A stretch of 64,000 bases of DNA. Source: Maratus speciosus (taxonomy: Eukaryota > Arthropoda > Arachnida > Araneae > Salticidae). The notes below the pieces were generated by a model. It saw nothing but the letters and a program-made list of their open reading frames with translations. It made no database searches and was not told the origin of the DNA. This document shows positions 11,617 through 23,169 of this stretch, piece by piece (within the stretch, counting starts at the first letter, position 1; every line of letters starts with the position of its first letter). The translations under genes and the position numbers were made by a program. The DNA lies in the NCBI GenBank assembly GCA_963932465.1, contig OZ010788.1, positions 201,378,559 through 201,442,558 on the forward strand, written 5' to 3'.

Positions 11617-12199
11617 CCCTCCAATTCTCATGGTAGAATACGCTCTAAAAATTCCGTAATTAACACGTTGAATGTCATGTCAGTCACTGGTGACTGACAC
11701 TGATCTTTCCGTTTGGGGCGTGTCAGTCATTTGTGACTGACACGTATAGATTCTGTAACGAGAGTCTTATTTCGTGGCCTAAACAGAAAGACAGACAAAA
11801 TAGACTTGGCATTTAACGTGTTAAGAGAATCTAAATTCATACAAAAAATTTCAATAATAAACTTCGCTTTATTTAATGACGAAGATGCGAAACAGTTGAA
11901 ATGTTTTAGGGATCTCCTAGTAGCAGCCTACTTTATAGCCAGTCATACGTTGCAGTGTCTAACAAGCAAGAGTTCGTATATTTACCCTCTAATGCCCATG
12001 GTAGCATATATGCTACTGTCACTGTTTCCAATTTAGTGGATTTTTTAATTCAGATATTCCAAATTCATACCAGAAATTTAAAATAGCAATATTAAATTAA
12101 ATAAAGCAAAATTTATTATTGGAATTTTCTGGTATGAATTCCGATTTTCTGAATTACGGAATTTCTAGAACGTATTCTACCGTGGATTAGGAGTTAAAT
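11613..12199. mobile_element. TTAA MITE, CCCTCCAATTCTCATGG subfamily, carrying nested insertions
   Basis: The left arm (CTCATGGTAGAATACG, 11,621 on) is mirrored by CGTATTCTACCGTGG ending at TTAA near 12,199. The interior holds a complete MITE (11,660-11,824) and the left end of another (11,981). Element ends interleave here rather than nest simply, so history is complex. Confidence 0.65.
11660..11824. mobile_element. Nested 165-bp TTAA MITE with GTCAGTCAC palindromes
   Basis: TTAA at both ends, with outer ends CACGTTGAATG and CATTTAACGTG. Both ends carry a 20-bp palindrome: GTCAGTCACTGGTGACTGAC (11,679-11,698) and GTCAGTCATTTGTGACTGAC (11,722-11,741). Confidence 0.85.
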
Positions 12200-12317
12200 A
12201 AATAAAATATTGTTGTATTAAGTTTCTGGTATGAATTTGGAATATCTGAATTAAAAAGTTCTTAAAATGGAAACACTGCTGGTAGCATATATGCTACTAT
12301 GGGCGTTAAAGGGTTAA
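11981..12317. mobile_element. TTAA-type MITE with GTAGCATATATGCTAC at both ends
   Basis: The left end (TTTA then CCCTCTAATGCCCATGG) and right end (CTATGGGCGTTAAAGGG then TTAA) each carry the identical perfect 16-bp palindrome, at 12,001-12,016 and 12,282-12,297. The right arm of the 11,613 element lies inside it. Confidence 0.75.
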
Positions 12318-13099
12318 AGAAGCAACAGATTGTTGCAATCTCTGGGGATCCTTTATATACCTTTGCCCTTGGGAGATTTAAAGTTCTGAGAAAATTATTA
12401 TAAAGTTTGTTTGTTTTTTTTTTAATTGAGGGAAGGGGGATATGTGTTTCCAGTTATTATGATAAGAACAAACTGCTATAGAATGTCGCGCTGTCTGGAA
12501 AATCGCTTGTATTCACACACACACATATTCACATATACATATGTATATGTGTGTGTTTCACAATATGTATTTGTGCAGCTGTTCAACAGTCTTGAAACTT
12601 TCAAATATAATATTTTTCCAATACATTAAAAGTCTTGAAATTAAATATACATAATTATATATCGTTTTTCTTTTGTATTTTTTTAGCTTTAATTAATATT
12701 AACTTACTGATGATTAATGTTTCATTCATAAATAACTTAACTGTTTGTATTAAATTTTAACTGTAGTCATAATAATGATACATTTTGATTGTTCGTTTCG
12801 TCTCTTATCTATAACTGTAGTTAACTGTTAGATTCATCTGATAGTACTTATCAGATTGTATGAAAGATGTTGAGTACAACCCTTTATTATTATTATTGGA
12901 TTTTCTTTTAATTTTTCATATGCTTTTCTATCATTTTTTTATTCAATGTTTTTTTTTCTTTTTTCTTCATTTTTTACTTAAATACAATGCATTCTATCGG
13001 CAGTGATAGACTAGCTCGGATATTCACCTGTTTATTACATGAAATAATATATTTTTGAAACACATGTATATTCTTGCCAAATGATGATTAAAAACTCGC
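12318..13099. other. Unassigned intronic sequence
   Basis: AT-rich. It includes a self-complementary CA/TG microsatellite (CACACACATATTCACATATA ... TATATGTGTGTG, about 12,513-12,557). No exon is supported. Confidence 0.5.
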
Positions 13100-13624
13100 G
13101 TATCGCTTTTTTTTTTTTTTTTTCCTATCATTTTCCATCCTCACATGATTTCTATATCCCAGTTCTGTTCGAATTGATGATTAAATCCTTTTTATTTTAT
13201 TTTTTGTGCGGAATCATCTACCTTTAAAATGTAGTTATGATTCTTGCTGTATTTAGATTTGCTGGTAAGGTTGTATTCATTAGGATGTTTTCTATATGCA
13301 TGTATTTTTACAGTAACAATTAATGTAACATGCCGTCTTTAAGTTTTTTATATGACTTTTTATGAACTTGTAAGTTATTTTTTTCTTAAGGTATTCAAAG
13401 GCATTATATATATGTGTGTATATATATACATTGATGTAATTATTTTGAAAGTTAAAGTAAATTAATTCGTAAGTTTATGCTTAAAAATGACAGGATGACT
13501 CAAAAGTAGATGGATAGATCTCTAGTTGTTATGCTACAAGTGGATTTTATTTTTTAAAAGATTATCCCACATTTTCAAGCAGCATTTTAAATATATTTAA
13601 AATTGTCCAGATATTAAAATAATG

Positions 13625-14095
13625 TTAAATGATTAGAAAAAATGATTTGAATGAAATAGTTAAATGGAATGATTGAATGAAATGATTTGAATGAAATATT
13701 TAAATGGAATGATTGAATGAAATGATTTGAATGAATAAAATGATTTGAATAATTTGAAATATAATAATATTTGAATAATTTGATATTAATTTATCGAATA
13801 ATTTGAATAATAATTTATTGAATAATAATTATTATAATAAGCATTATTATTATTGTTGTTGTTAATAAAATTATTCTAATAATTACCATAATAACAATTA
13901 TAATTATTATAATTATTATTGTTATTATTATTATTGTTATGATTATTATTATAATTAACATCATAATTATTATCATAATTATTATTGAATAATAATTTAT
14001 TGAATAATTTGAATAATATAATAATATATTTGAAATATAATGTTGAAATATAATATCTGAATAATTTGAATAATTTGAAATGAATGAAATGATAT
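13625..14095. repeat. AATGATTTG / ATT-rich simple repeat
   Basis: Short repeats AATGATTTGAATGAAAT grade into ATTATT and TAATTATTAT runs. Copy 2 of the duplication has only the short unexpanded sequence here, so the expansion followed the duplication. Confidence 0.9.
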
Positions 14096-14145
14096 GTAAA
14101 TGATTTTTAAAAAAAATATTTTCATTTCTGCTATAACTTAATATT

Positions 14146-14676
14146 TTAACCTCTTCAGTCCTGAAGATAAAATAACACTACGAAAACACATTCATTGATT
14201 TTGCGCAAACGAAAAAGACACCATAGATGGCAGAAGGGCCTTTTTTCTGAAACTGATACTTTTGGGGCTGGTAATTTAGGTTCACAAATACGAATATCTA
14301 AAATTACTAACAACCTTAAAATATTAATTTAATCGTCAATGACCTAAATTCACGATGCAACAAATTTAAGGCCTTTAATTAAGTGAAGAATCTACAAATC
14401 CTCAATTTTTTTTTTCTTTAAGCGCTTAAGTTAAATAATTATGGCAATTTCTTACTTTCATGGACATACTGTCTGGAAGGCATTTTGTAAGCTCAGGTTA
14501 ATATAACATTTATTTTATGAGGAAATAATCCTCTGTGCTGCCATTTATTGGTTTTGATACAAAGCCAAAAACATTCATCTACATAGAAGTAAAGCAATAA
14601 AAAAAAAAATAGTTTAGTTTTTATGAGGTAAAGAATAGAGGTCCACATATGTGGAACTCAGGACTGAAAAGGATAA
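14146..14676. mobile_element. TTAA MITE, CTTCAGTCCTGA subfamily
   Basis: Terminal repeats CCTCTTCAGTCCTGA and TCAGGACTGAAAAGG. Left flank TTAA, right flank degenerated to ATAA. The palindrome CCACATATGTGG is subterminal at the right (about 14,643-14,654). The corresponding place in copy 2 (near 18,992) is uninterrupted. Confidence 0.8.
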
Positions 14677-14693
14677 GAAGTTTTGTAAAGATA

Positions 14694-15210
14694 TTAACCC
14701 TTAAATGCCGGGTGTTGCTTTTCGGCAACATACCCAATTTAGGCTCTAAAATACTATTAGAATAATATTAAAGCTATAATGTATAATGTTGCCAATAAAA
14801 TACATTCTGAAAATACTATTAAATAGATTTTCAACATATAGATGACAACACTTATGCTGTTTAAGAATAAAGATAAATTTATTTTTTCAATTGTTGCTAC
14901 TATTTCTTTTTGTTTTGTTTGGAAGCTTGCGAGATACCCTATTTTGTTCTGCAGTGAGCAAGTAAAATTTATTTCTTATTATAGTTCCTAAAGTTCTTGT
15001 TTGTTTAATATTATAGAATTTTATCAAGGAAAATTATTCTTTGAATTAAAGACCAGTATTGCCGATCAGTAACAAACTGTTTTTAGCCGTAAACCATACT
15101 TAAATCAAAATATGATTTTTTTAAGTATTTTTCCCATGATTTATTAAAAAAATGAAAGCCGAAAAACATTATTACAATGATTTTTGAAAAATCAGGCATT
15201 TAAGGGTTAA
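14694..15210. mobile_element. TTAA MITE, CCCTTAAATGCC subfamily
   Basis: TTAA at both ends. Ends CCCTTAAATGCC and GGCATTTAAGGG are perfect inverted repeats. The hairpin TGTTGCTTTTCGGCAACA lies at 14,713-14,730. Copy 2 preserves the empty site as GATATTAAATATTC near 19,005. Confidence 0.9.
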
Positions 15211-15955
15211 ATATCCTACAAACTTGTGTACTTATTTATAAACTTATATAATAACGATATTAAGATTTCTTTTTTACTTTCCATCATCATATGATTTCTA
15301 CATTCCACTTGTGTACCAATTTCTGATTAAGGGGCTCCGGGATTCAAAATTCTCAAAAAAATGTATTTTATTTTATTTTTATTTATTTATTTATTTGCTA
15401 ATAAAATACTAAACAGTTAAACAAATTAAGCAAAGAAAACCGCATAATTAATATGATGATTGCATTAGCAGATACAGCATTTTTTGTGTTGTACTATCAG
15501 TTTCAACGCCGCCCGCATGTAAACCTTTAAGTCCATTTATCTCAGAATGGATTTTTTCAGAATTAGTCATGTTTTAAAAAGGATATATCTATTTTTTACC
15601 CCAAGGTATGTCTATGAAATTTTGTACATAGTTTTCATGTTATGTTTTTAATATATTGTCCAGCATTTTTAATTTCATGTAAAAATTTTTAAAATACATT
15701 CTTCGAAGTAAAAATTACTCTCAAAAATCAGCTTTCTTTTCACTTTTAAACTTATTGTAAATTTTGTAAGCAACATTTTCAGAAATCCCGAAGAAATATT
15801 AGTAATAATCCTTTTCTGCACAAATAGGTATTAGGTAGCTTTCATTACAAAAAGCTACCTATTGCAGCCGCTCGGAGGAAAGCGATTTCAAAAAATTTTG
15901 GTATATTTTCATCGATCATGACCCCCAGACCCCGAAACCACCCTCCGTTCAAAAT

Positions 15956-15958
<3 letters not shown>

Positions 15959-16041
<83 letters not shown>

Positions 16042-16065
16042 ATATATATATATATATATATATAT
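15959..16065. repeat. (TA)n microsatellite
   Basis: About fifty TA units, broken once by CC at 16,040. An apparent Ile/Tyr-rich open frame here is only the repeat translated. Confidence 0.97.
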
Positions 16066-17950
16066 CTGACCTATGTCACACTGTAACTCTCGTATTTATG
16101 AACCGATTTGGATGTAATTCGGTTTGTACATAGTACACACCAATGGCTCGACCGAGTTCGTTGGCCAGCTTCATCCGCCATTTTGTTTCAAAATGGCGGC
16201 CATTTAAATTTTTTTTAAAAATTTAAAATTTGAAATGTGGTACCAAAAAATTGAAAATGGAAAAATATTTTTTTCTTATGTATTTGACCTTTATACAAAG
16301 ACTCCGGAGCAGTTTTTGTTTCGTCTATATCTTAAAAAATGGCTGAGTTATAGCATTTTGAATTTCTAGCGTGGCTGACATTTTGAAACGTCCTGAATTT
16401 TGTCACGCGATAAAAGGCGTATTTATGAACAGATTTGGATGTAACTTCGTTTATACATAGTACATACCAATGTCTCGACCGAGTTCGTTGGCCAGCATCA
16501 TCCGCCATCTTGTTTAAAAATGGCGGCCATTTAAATTTTTAAGAAAAATTTAAATTTGAAATGTGGTACCAAAAAATTGAAAATTGAAAAAATATTTTTT
16601 TCTTATGTGTTTGACCTTGGTAAAAAGATTCGGGAGCAGTTTTTGTTTTGTCTATATCTTAAAAAATGGCTGAGTTATAGCATTTTGAATTTCTAGCATG
16701 GCTGACATTTTGAAGTGTCCTGATTTTTGTCACGTGATAACAGATGTATTTATGAACCGATTTGGATGTAATTCGGTGTGTACATAGTACACACCAATGT
16801 CTCGACCGAGTTCGTTGGCCAGCTTCATCCGCCATCTTGTTTCAAAATGGCGGCCATTTAAAAAAATTTAAAAAATTTAAAATTTAAAATGAGATACCAA
16901 AAAATTGGAAAATGAAAAAGATTTTCTTTGTACGTGTTTGACCTTAATACAGAGATTCCGGAACAGGTTTTGTTTCCTCTATATCTAAAAAAATGGCTGA
17001 GTTATAGCATTTTGAATTTCTATTGTGGCTGACATTTTAAAACGACCTGATTTTTGTCACGCGATAACAGGCGTATTTATGAACCGATTTGGATGTAACT
17101 TGATCTGTACATAGTACATACCAATGTCTCGACCGAGTTCGTTGGCCAGCTTCATTCACCATCTTGTTTCAAAAGGGTTGCCATTTAAAAAAAAAGTAAT
17201 TTAAAATTTAAAATGAAGTATTAAAAAATTGGAAAATGAAGAAAAAAATTTTTGTGTGTTTGGCCTTGATACAAAGATTCTGGAGCAGTTTTTGTTTCTG
17301 AAAATTTGTTCTTTTGTTTATATCTTAAAAAATAGTTGAATTATGGCACTTTAAATTTCTAGCATGGCTAACACTTTGAAACGATCTTGTATTTGTCACG
17401 CGATAACACACGTATTCGCCTATTTCGATGGAAGAAGGCATGTGGATAGTATACATCAATATCTCAACCAAGTTCGCTGGCCAGCATTATCAGCCATCTT
17501 GTTTCAAAATGGCGGTCATTAAATTTAAAAAAATTATATTTAAAATGAGGTGAAAAAAAATAGAAATTGAAAAAGGTTTCTTTCATAAGTATTTGACCTT
17601 GATATAAGCATTCACGAGCATTTTTTGTTTGTCTTTATCTTAAAAAATGGCTCAGATATAGCAGTTTCAATTTCTAATATGGGTGACATTTTGAAAAACT
17701 TATTTTTTGCCTGCGACAGCACTCGTATATATCAACCGATTCTGATGTGAGTGAGCATGTGCACAGCCATTACTAAGGTCTCGACCAAGTTCACTGATTA
17801 GCCTCATCCACCATGTTGTCTTAAAATGGCAGGAACTTTAAGAAATCGCCGAATTTGGCAGCCAAATACAAGTTAGTTTAAATAAAAGCAGCTTGGATAA
17901 AGCTGACTAATTTCGCGAAATTCTCACTCATAATGATTTAGTATTGATAA
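16066..17950. repeat. ~327-bp tandem repeat, six units
   Basis: CGTATTTATGAACCGATTTGG-type starts lie at 16,091, 16,418, 16,745, 17,072, 17,411 and 17,724, so the first three spacings are exactly 327 bp. Each unit carries TCTCGACCGAGTTCGTTGGC and AAAATGGCGGCCATT. Divergence grows towards the right-hand units. Confidence 0.93.
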
Positions 17951-19307
17951 AAATTAGTATTGAATCTCCTATATTCGGTTTCCACTAAATTGAGCTTCGT
18001 GTGTTTGAATAATATAAGTTGGCTTTTTTAAAATAAGGAAAATGAAAGCTACCTCTTCCTCCCGGCACTGGCCGGAAGGACTTTTTTAGTAATGAAATCG
18101 GTCAAGTGGGTCATGAGTTATATCAAAAATTATATAAGTTTAAAAATTTAAATCATAATTTTTTAAAAAATCAAAGTTTTAAAAACTGTTTTTTTTTATT
18201 TTAAAAGCAATCTTTATAGAAACACGGAAAAAATCATTATAAAATGTTTATAAATAAAGAAAATATTATTTAGACATCCCGACCCCCTTAAATCCCTTTT
18301 AATTCCTTTTTTGTTTGACGCCATCTATCTTTAAAAAGTATTTATGACTCTTGCTATATTTAGATTTCCTGGCAGGTTTTATTCATTAAGATGTTTTATA
18401 TATATATAAATATATTATTTTTTTGTAATAATTATTGTAAAATATTATTACGTACCATCTTTAAGTAAGAGATTAGGTCATTTTTGTTATACGAACTTGT
18501 AAGTTAGGTATATTTTTAATATTAAAGTATTCAAAGTATTATACATAATTAATATATATAATTCATATCATATACCATATACATCATAATCATATATCAT
18601 ATATCATTCATATCATATATATAACTCATATTACATATGATTCAAAGTATAATTAAAGTACTCAAAGGTATTACATATATATATATAAGTTAAAAAATAA
18701 ATAAAATTAAGATAGTTTCCATAATATATTAAAACCTTTAAATATCATCATTTTTATAATAAATTAATACATAAGTTTATACTTAAAAATGGCAGGATGA
18801 CTCTAAAGTGGATGGGTAAATTAACATCTCCAGTTATTATACTAAAAGTGGATTTCATTTTTAAAAAAATATCTATCCCACATTTTCAAACAGCATTTTA
18901 AATTTATTTATCACTTTCCAGATATTAAAAAATGTCTGTAAAGGTTTTGAAAATCATTATTTTCATTTCTAGTACAATTTAATATTTTAAAGAGTACTGT
19001 AAAGATATTAAATATTCTATAATAATGATATTAAGTAACAAATGACAAATAAAGTACAATTTAGAGAAATTGTTAATAAAGTTACAGTAAACCAATTCCC
19101 TTAATTAGAGATTTTAATGTTTATTTATTGCACAAGTATGTGTTGCATTACATACTAATTTCTCAGAAAGTGATAATTCAAATTTATTTCACAGTTTCAA
19201 CAATTAAATTTGCGAAAAACATAAATGTATTAGAAGATTTTGACTGCAACATAAAATCAGCAATTTACAATTAATCAAATGTGAAATAAAACGCTGCATT
19301 ATGTTAC

Positions 19308-19388
19308 CATGTTGTGTTTCAATATCCGCTGGACAATAGGCGTGCAAATGTCTAAGACCACGGTAGATCTTGGATTTTCACGACAGTG
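19308..19388 (-). CDS. CMIP: CMIP homologue exon (helical region)
   Basis: This 81-bp, 27-codon exon reads HCRENPRSTVVLDICTPIVQ and then RILKHNM. Human CMIP has [20 protein letters not shown] then RILKHNM, so most positions are identical or conservative. The acceptor is TTATTTTTTCTAG and the donor is ATG/GTAACATAA. It is phase 0/0. The next exon (human DFGKCPRLRLF) was not found in the 19.3 kb to the window start, so that intron is at least 19 kb. Confidence 0.92.
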
Positions 19389-19556
19389 CTAGAAAAAATA
19401 AGTAACATTTTATTTTCACATAATCCAAAAAAAACTAATTGGTACGATACCGGACAAGTGGATTTCTCACTTTATCTAACTTTATCCTAAACTTATGTAT
19501 GCATGATGTAATTATCAACATATTTTAACTGTTTGTAAAATAAAATTGATATATAC

Positions 19557-20242
19557 GCCCAGATAGCATGAACATTAGCAGCAAGTTTGATTTTTTCTGA
19601 CATTATCTTGCCGTGATAAATTTGAATTGAGAAAATCGCAGCAAATTTCTGCAAGGTACACCATGCCCCACTTGCATGAGTAGTTTGTTGTGATACTGAT
19701 GGCAAGACTGTCTTTAATTCACGAAAGTGACGAAAGCAAAAAATCCCTCTGTTGAGAGAGAATAGACAATCAGCACATACGCAGAAGTTGCAGAAATTTT
19801 ATTCGGTCGGTACCGCTTTTTCTAAACGCTATACTTATCAAATACCAAAAAAGGCTGTTACAAATATTACCTTAAGTTGTTTATGGTGATGAAAACGATG
19901 TATGCGCTTTCTGACGGTGTGTTCGCATCAATAGACCTGATCAGGTCTATGACCCCTCCGAAGGGGTTAAACTTATCGTGTAAAGATTACTACTTTGTAG
20001 TAAGTTTGCAGTATCTTTTATTACTTGTTTGCCGTTAATCTACAATCAATTTGATACAGCGTGAATTTAACGTGCCTGACAAGTTAGCTGTAAGTTCAAA
20101 GTGTGGTGACTTTGGCGTTTGCGTTATCTTGCTGCACTCTGTTTGTGAACTTTCATTCTAGTCATGCTGAGCTTGCTGCAACTTTGCAGGTTTTCAAAGC
20201 AAGACTGCTGAGAATTTTTTGCAAATTAAAAATGCTATCTGG
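19557..20242. mobile_element. Putative MITE, CCAGATAGCAT ends
   Basis: CCCAGATAGCATG at the left mirrors ATGCTATCTGGAAC at the right, with AGCAGCAAG/CTTGCTGCA motifs in both arms. It contains a TTAA-type solo terminus at 19,960-19,980 with the 20-bp palindrome ATAGACCTGATCAGGTCTAT (19,931-19,950). Confidence 0.55.
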
Positions 20243-21134
20243 AACTATTGTAATTTTATCATAAATTTTATATCTATAAGATATAAATACCACATATATA
20301 ATCATCTTTTTATTTACTAGGTACTATTTTTTTTTATAGATTTAAACTTGAAATATAGTTAACTACAATTCTATGTAAATAAATTTTATGTCTGTCTCTT
20401 TTTATTATTAGTCCATATTCATTTAAATTATAGAATAAACATTTTTTTGCGGAGGTAAGTGTAATTATGTATCTCCGTTAATAGTGATATATTTAATTAC
20501 GCCACATTTATATTTATTTAGAAAAAGCATAGATATAATTTCATATGGCCTGGATATTTGTATCTGATACTTTTCTGTAATCACTTTCAAAAATAAGTTC
20601 TAGAGTTAAGAAAGTAATAAAAAATTGAAATGTCCAAGATAAGAATGCAGTAATGATCACAACAGAAAATTGTAAGTTATAGAAGTGTTCTAAATTAACT
20701 TTTTTCTGTTTATACAGTCCAATTATGTATAGTCTGGGATAAAAAGGAAGAAAGAAAGAAGTCGCACAGTACAAGATTTAATTTTGTGCTTTTATCGAAG
20801 TAAGATTCCAATATCTTACAAATAAACTGAAATAACCAAACTGTATTTCCCTGTAGAATTGTACAAAACATATGGCTATGAGTTTAAATTATGTATTCAA
20901 ATGAAAATTTCTTATTAAATACAAATTAATGAAAATTTCTTTGTCAAGAACAAATAAAGAAATATTTATTCATCGAAATACTTATTTTTAAAAAATGCGT
21001 TCTTAAAAGTTCCTCAGTATTTAATTATTCTGCTCCTTTTTTTTATTTACCATATTTATACAATTTGACATAGAATTACATAATTCTTTTAAGTGATTTT
21101 TAAATATTTCTTTATCCTATGCACTGTAAATAGG
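20243..21134. other. Unassigned intronic sequence
   Basis: AT-rich. A 77-codon minus-strand open frame at 20,541-20,774 is rich in F, I and L from base composition and shows no domain. Confidence 0.5.
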
Positions 21135-21236
21135 GTTGTTCAACCCTGATAAAGTTCCAGTTAAAAATCGAATTTCTGTCCCTACTTCATCCCATACGTT
21201 TTATACTGGATTTAAATCTAAACCTAGCCTAGGCCA
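21135..21236 (-). pseudogene. Tc1-family transposase fragment
   Basis: The minus strand reads GLDLNPV-stop-NVWDEVGTEIRF, then LTGTLSGLNN. This corresponds to the SPDLNPIENVWDELGRRIR region around the last catalytic acidic residues of Tc1 transposases. It has one in-frame stop and no remaining ends nearby. Short dead fragment. Confidence 0.7.
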
Positions 21237-21648
21237 TGTTGTTGGTGAAATTACATGACTTTTCCATAGAGAAAGAACTTAAAAACAAAAAAATATTAAT
21301 CAATAGACTGAATCACAATGATAGATAAATGGTCAGATAAATGATGGCAATTGATAAATTTCCCCTTGAAATCTGAAATTTAGTCACCCCAGGTGCTTTA
21401 TGACAAGAAACAATGCTGTCTTGAAAAAGTGATTGTCTATAGTAAATTTCCAACGTGGTGATATATAAACTCTCTTTTATAATGTTTAAATATTTCTGAA
21501 CGCTTACTGATTTTCTGAGAATTAATAGTTGACCAATTACATCAATAACTTTTGCAATCCTCTTATACCATAACGCAAGGAGTACTGGACTGCTTTAAGA
21601 GTGCAATTTTCATTATATCTTTCTCTTTTTCTACGTCTTAAGTACATA

Positions 21649-21792
21649 GCTGCCAACTTTTATTCTTTTTTTATATACCACTATTTATGAAAATGTAAAT
21701 TTGTCTTATTTAATAATAGTTTTTCTCAATTAGATAAGAAAAATTTTACAATTAAAAAATAGCGGTATAAAAAAAGTGCAAAAGTTGTCAGT
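21649..21792. mobile_element. Foldback MITE, GCTGCCAACTTTT ends (TA-type)
   Basis: GCTGCCAACTTTTATTCTTT mirrors AAAGTGCAAAAGTTGTCAG. TA lies on both sides. The core TTTGTCTTATTTAATAATAG is near 21,700. Same architecture as 36,604-36,745 and 54,372-54,517. Confidence 0.75.
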
Positions 21793-22300
21793 TATGCTGG
21801 TATCTATCAGGACCAAAATGATTAATTTTTTTATTAATTTGAAAATATCACTTGAGACCAATTATTAACAACTGGGTGAAAATGTATCCCTCCCAGGATT
21901 CAAACTGAGAACCTTTCGGCTGAGGTAAGCCAAAAGGATCTGGATTCAATCCGCGGCCTGGATGCATTTGCACTCAGTTGGGAGAAATAAGATAATAAAA
22001 TTATTACTTGTATGATTTATTTACCAATCAGATGGGTTAAAATAATAAAAAATGGTACAATTGTAAACGCACCAATTTATTATTATTATTATTAATTGTT
22101 AGCAGTGTTTGCTTGTTTTTTTCCCCTATACCAGTGGTTGGTATGGGGGGGGGGGAACACTGTTAACACTGAGAATGAAAAAAAAGATTAACATGTGTAA
22201 TCATGAAAACTAGAGTTAGTAAAAATACAATACATCATACTTAACATGATACTTAATGAAAATATAATAATTGACGTTAAATTCATAAATATTATTTAGT

Positions 22301-22466
22301 AATGGACTTTACCCATGTGACGTCAGCCGCGGGTAAACAAAAGAAAAACACCAATAGGCGTGAAAAACATTTTAACACTGCTTCCCCTTCGTCCAATTAA
22401 CAGTCTTTTTCGGAGGCAATATTCCCGCAGAGGGGTGGCTGTTGCCATTCGTGGGTAAAGTCCATT
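22301..22466. mobile_element. 166-bp MITE, AATGGACTTTACCC ends
   Basis: AATGGACTTTACCC and GGGTAAAGTCCATT form a perfect 14-bp terminal inverted repeat. The interior is not coding and is GC-richer than its surroundings. Superfamily not decided because no clear target duplication is visible. Confidence 0.82.
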
Positions 22467-22639
22467 GGAACAAATTTTTTATTAACTTCTAACACTACAG
22501 AATAAATAATAAATAAATGAAAATACAAAAAAAATATTTAACATGGTCAAACATGAAGAATCTAGAGCTACTTTAGACACGAAACAAAACATGATACTTA
22601 ATGAAAACGTCTTAATGGATGCCTTAATTGTGTTCTTAC

Positions 22640-22747
22640 CCAGCAGAAGAAATCACAGATTTCTGAGGTGGGCGTCGTCCTTTCTAAAAGGACTGCAACT
22701 ACAGTAATTACTTCCTCGGCAATCATTCTCGACATCCAAGTTTGTCC
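22640..22747 (-). CDS. CMIP: CMIP homologue exon (helical region)
   Basis: This 108-bp, 36-codon exon begins GQTWMSRMIAEEVITVVAVL and ends LERTTPTSEICDFFCW. Human CMIP has an ENIIVAIAPLLENN stretch followed by PDLCEFFCK at this place. The acceptor AG follows a TTTCTTTCTTCTTTC tract, and the donor is TGG/GTAAGAAC. It is phase 0/0. The exon joins in frame to the 19.3k exon to give FFCW-HCRENPRS, paralleling human [12 protein letters not shown] across the junction. Confidence 0.9.
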
Positions 22748-22941
22748 CTGGATCATTTTTGAAAGAAGAAAGAAAATACATAAGTTGATTTAAACAGTCA
22801 GGTCATTATGATAAAGACAATAATAATGGATAAGACACTGCAGATGATTAATTTTTACTAAGAAAGCTGAACAAAATATTTTAAAAGCAATAACCATATT
22901 GATCCTCAATGAACTACAAACTATTAATAAATAGGGTGATT

Positions 22942-23169
22942 TTAACCCTTATCGGATGCTAGCTTTTTTTACATAATTATTATTATTATTATTCTACTTA
23001 CACCACTATATTTTAAAACAAATTTTGCACTATATTTCTTCTGCATGTGTTGTCAAAATTCAGCTAAAAGTATTTTTTAAATAAAAGTGGTACGAACGGA
23101 ATAAAATTTGTGTAAGAGATGTTGGTTCTGATGTCACGTAGAAAATGATATAGGACCGATAAGGTTTAA
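22942..23169. mobile_element. TTAA MITE, CCCTTATCGG subfamily
   Basis: TTAA then CCCTTATCGGATG at the left; CGATAAGG then TTTAA at the right. Shares its right-hand TTAA with the next MITE. Contains a short ATT run. Confidence 0.72.

Larger units (their letters stand above)
13100..15265. repeat. Tandem segmental duplication, copy 1
   Basis: Begins around CATTTTCCATCCTCACATGA and ends ATAACGATATTAAG. It matches copy 2 (15,266-19,036) along its length. Shared landmarks are CTTGCTRTATTTAGATTTSC, TGACAGGATGACTC and ATCCCACATTTTCAARCAGC. It contains two TTAA MITEs absent from copy 2, plus an expanded AAT/AATG microsatellite. Confidence 0.85.
15331..18287. mobile_element. 2,957-bp TTAA element with internal satellite
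   Basis: The ends GGGGCTCCGGGAT and ATCCCGACCCCC are inverted repeats and TTAA flanks both. Copy 1 of the segmental duplication shows the unoccupied site with one TTAA (GATGATTAAATCC near 13,180), which fixes both boundaries to the base. The interior holds a TA microsatellite and six 327-bp repeats. No transposase frame. Confidence 0.9.
15266..19036. repeat. Tandem segmental duplication, copy 2, interrupted by a 2.96-kb element
   Basis: Homologous to 13,100-15,265. It is split at 15,327-15,330/18,288-18,291 by a TTAA element and lacks the two MITEs of copy 1. An additional AT-rich stretch lies at 18,400-18,680. Confidence 0.85.

Noticed and set aside
12500..12560. Short tandem TG/CA region as a regulatory Z-DNA element
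   Set aside because: It is only a small interrupted microsatellite with no gene start nearby.
15918..16133. 71-codon open frame, Ile/Tyr repeats
   Set aside because: It is the translation of a TA microsatellite.
21876..22010. Possible tRNA or tRNA-derived SINE (GGATTCAATCC box)
   Set aside because: A box-B-like motif is present on both strands, but there is no convincing box A, cloverleaf or target duplication.
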